A stretch of DNA of 64,000 nt from Sphingomonas nostoxanthinifaciens (GTDB taxonomy: Bacteria > Pseudomonadota > Alphaproteobacteria > Sphingomonadales > Sphingomonadaceae). Every line of letters starts with the position of its first letter. Position 1 is the first letter of the stretch. The stretch spans positions 620,001-684,000 of the forward strand of contig NZ_CP082839.1 of the NCBI RefSeq assembly GCF_019930585.1, written 5' to 3'. A program made the translations under genes and the position numbers. Under the pieces are notes generated by a model. The model made no database searches. It was not told the DNA's origin and saw only the letters and a program-made list of their open reading frames with translations. Positions 63,529 to 64,000 of this stretch are shown here, piece by piece.

Positions 63529-63601
63529 GTTGCAATCGAACCACACGCAAAATGGTCGCACGGTTGTTGGATGAGCCGTGCAAAAACAAGGACTTAGTAA
63601 C

Positions 63602-64000
63602 ATGAGGCAACCGTCCCGACAGGGCGTGGAACAGGCGCTCGATCGCGTCATGCGAGTCGTGACGCGCACGCCGCTGCTGCCAATGGGACATGGCGGGGCG
63701 CAGGCCTGGATCAAGGCCGAATCGCTGCAACGCGGTGGGGCGTTCAAGCTGCGCGGTGCTTACAATCGCATGGTCCAGATCGCGCCCGAGGATCGGCCGC
63801 GCGGGGTGGTCGCCTTTTCCTCCGGCAATCACGCGCAGGGCGTCGCGCGCGCGGCGCGGCTGCTGGAGATGCCGGCGATAATCGTGATGCCGGCCGATGC
63901 GCCGGCGGTGAAGCTGGCCGGCACGCGCGCGCTCGGCGCCGAGATCGTCACCTATGATCGCGCGACCGAAAGCCGCGAGGCGATCGCCGCCGATCTGGCG
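63602..64000 (+). CDS. Threonine/serine dehydratase, 5' part
   Basis: The first 133 codons of a fold-type II PLP enzyme, cut by the window end. The PLP lysine Lys49 lies in RGGAFKLRGAYN, and the phosphate-adjacent SSGNHAQGVARAARLL is typical of biosynthetic or catabolic threonine dehydratases (IlvA/TdcB) and serine racemases; the C-terminal regulatory part that would separate them is outside the window. AAGGA lies 10 bp before the ATG. Divergent from the decarboxylase. Confidence 0.9.
   Translation, partial: MRQPSRQGVEQALDRVMRVVTRTPLLPMGHGGAQAWIKAESLQRGGAFKLRGAYNRMVQIAPEDRPRGVVAFSSGNHAQGVARAARLLEMPAIIVMPADAPAVKLAGTRALGAEIVTYDRATESREAIAADLA

Overview
The window is a dense, high-GC chromosomal segment of an alphaproteobacterium, most likely Sphingomonas or a close relative in the Sphingomonadaceae. 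The evidence is gene content and order (HdaA next to polyphosphate kinase, small DUF2093 and DUF2066 proteins, a NuoE-like helix-hairpin-helix protein), palindromic intergenic repeats, and an ornithine decarboxylase paired with a deoxyhypusine-synthase-like enzyme, which fits the sym-homospermidine typical of sphingomonads. No gene-free stretch exceeds about 250 bp. The first gene (glnD) and the last (threonine dehydratase) are cut by the window edges.

Layout. 1-6.3 kb: glnD end, an overlapping gene set of two cysteine desulfurases and a [2Fe-2S] ferredoxin, a small alpha/beta hydrolase, and pyruvate kinase. 6.5-16.2 kb: rpmJ, an AsmA-like protein, rpmI-rplT, a GIY-YIG protein, pheST, a formate/nitrite channel, ndk and a TMEM175-like channel. 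16.2-23.6 kb: purM-purN-mmcQ-unknown facing DUF2066-hdaA-ppk1, then a TetR regulator. 23.6-31.7 kb: a two-component system divergent from a tripartite CusA/CzcA-type RND efflux operon, with an 11-bp direct repeat between them. 31.9-39.1 kb: a DcaP-like porin with a Pho-box-like site, a YbhB-like protein, a cyclophilin, a CorA-type transporter, a sulfurtransferase, argJ and an inositol-monophosphatase-family enzyme. 39-44 kb: a complete oligopeptide/nickel-type ABC importer made of only three polypeptides, one of them a substrate-binding protein fused to a permease. 44-47.9 kb: two tandem secreted paralogues of unknown function, dapB, nth and a small exported protein. 47.9-49.4 kb: tRNA-Arg followed by a self-contained toxin-immunity cassette of lower GC. 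49.4-60.9 kb: a stress membrane protein, an Lhr-type helicase, a CNNM/CBS membrane protein, purD back to back with xseA, an M23 peptidase and two oxygenases. 61-64 kb: the polyamine pair and the start of threonine dehydratase.

Most of the window is core chromosome, with translationally coupled genes (ATGA or GTGA overlaps). The accessory candidates are the nuclease toxin and YezG-like immunity pair after tRNA-Arg, the GIY-YIG gene beside a palindromic repeat, and a family of two-hairpin repeats (five two-arm copies and one single-unit copy) that share geometry but not stem sequence.
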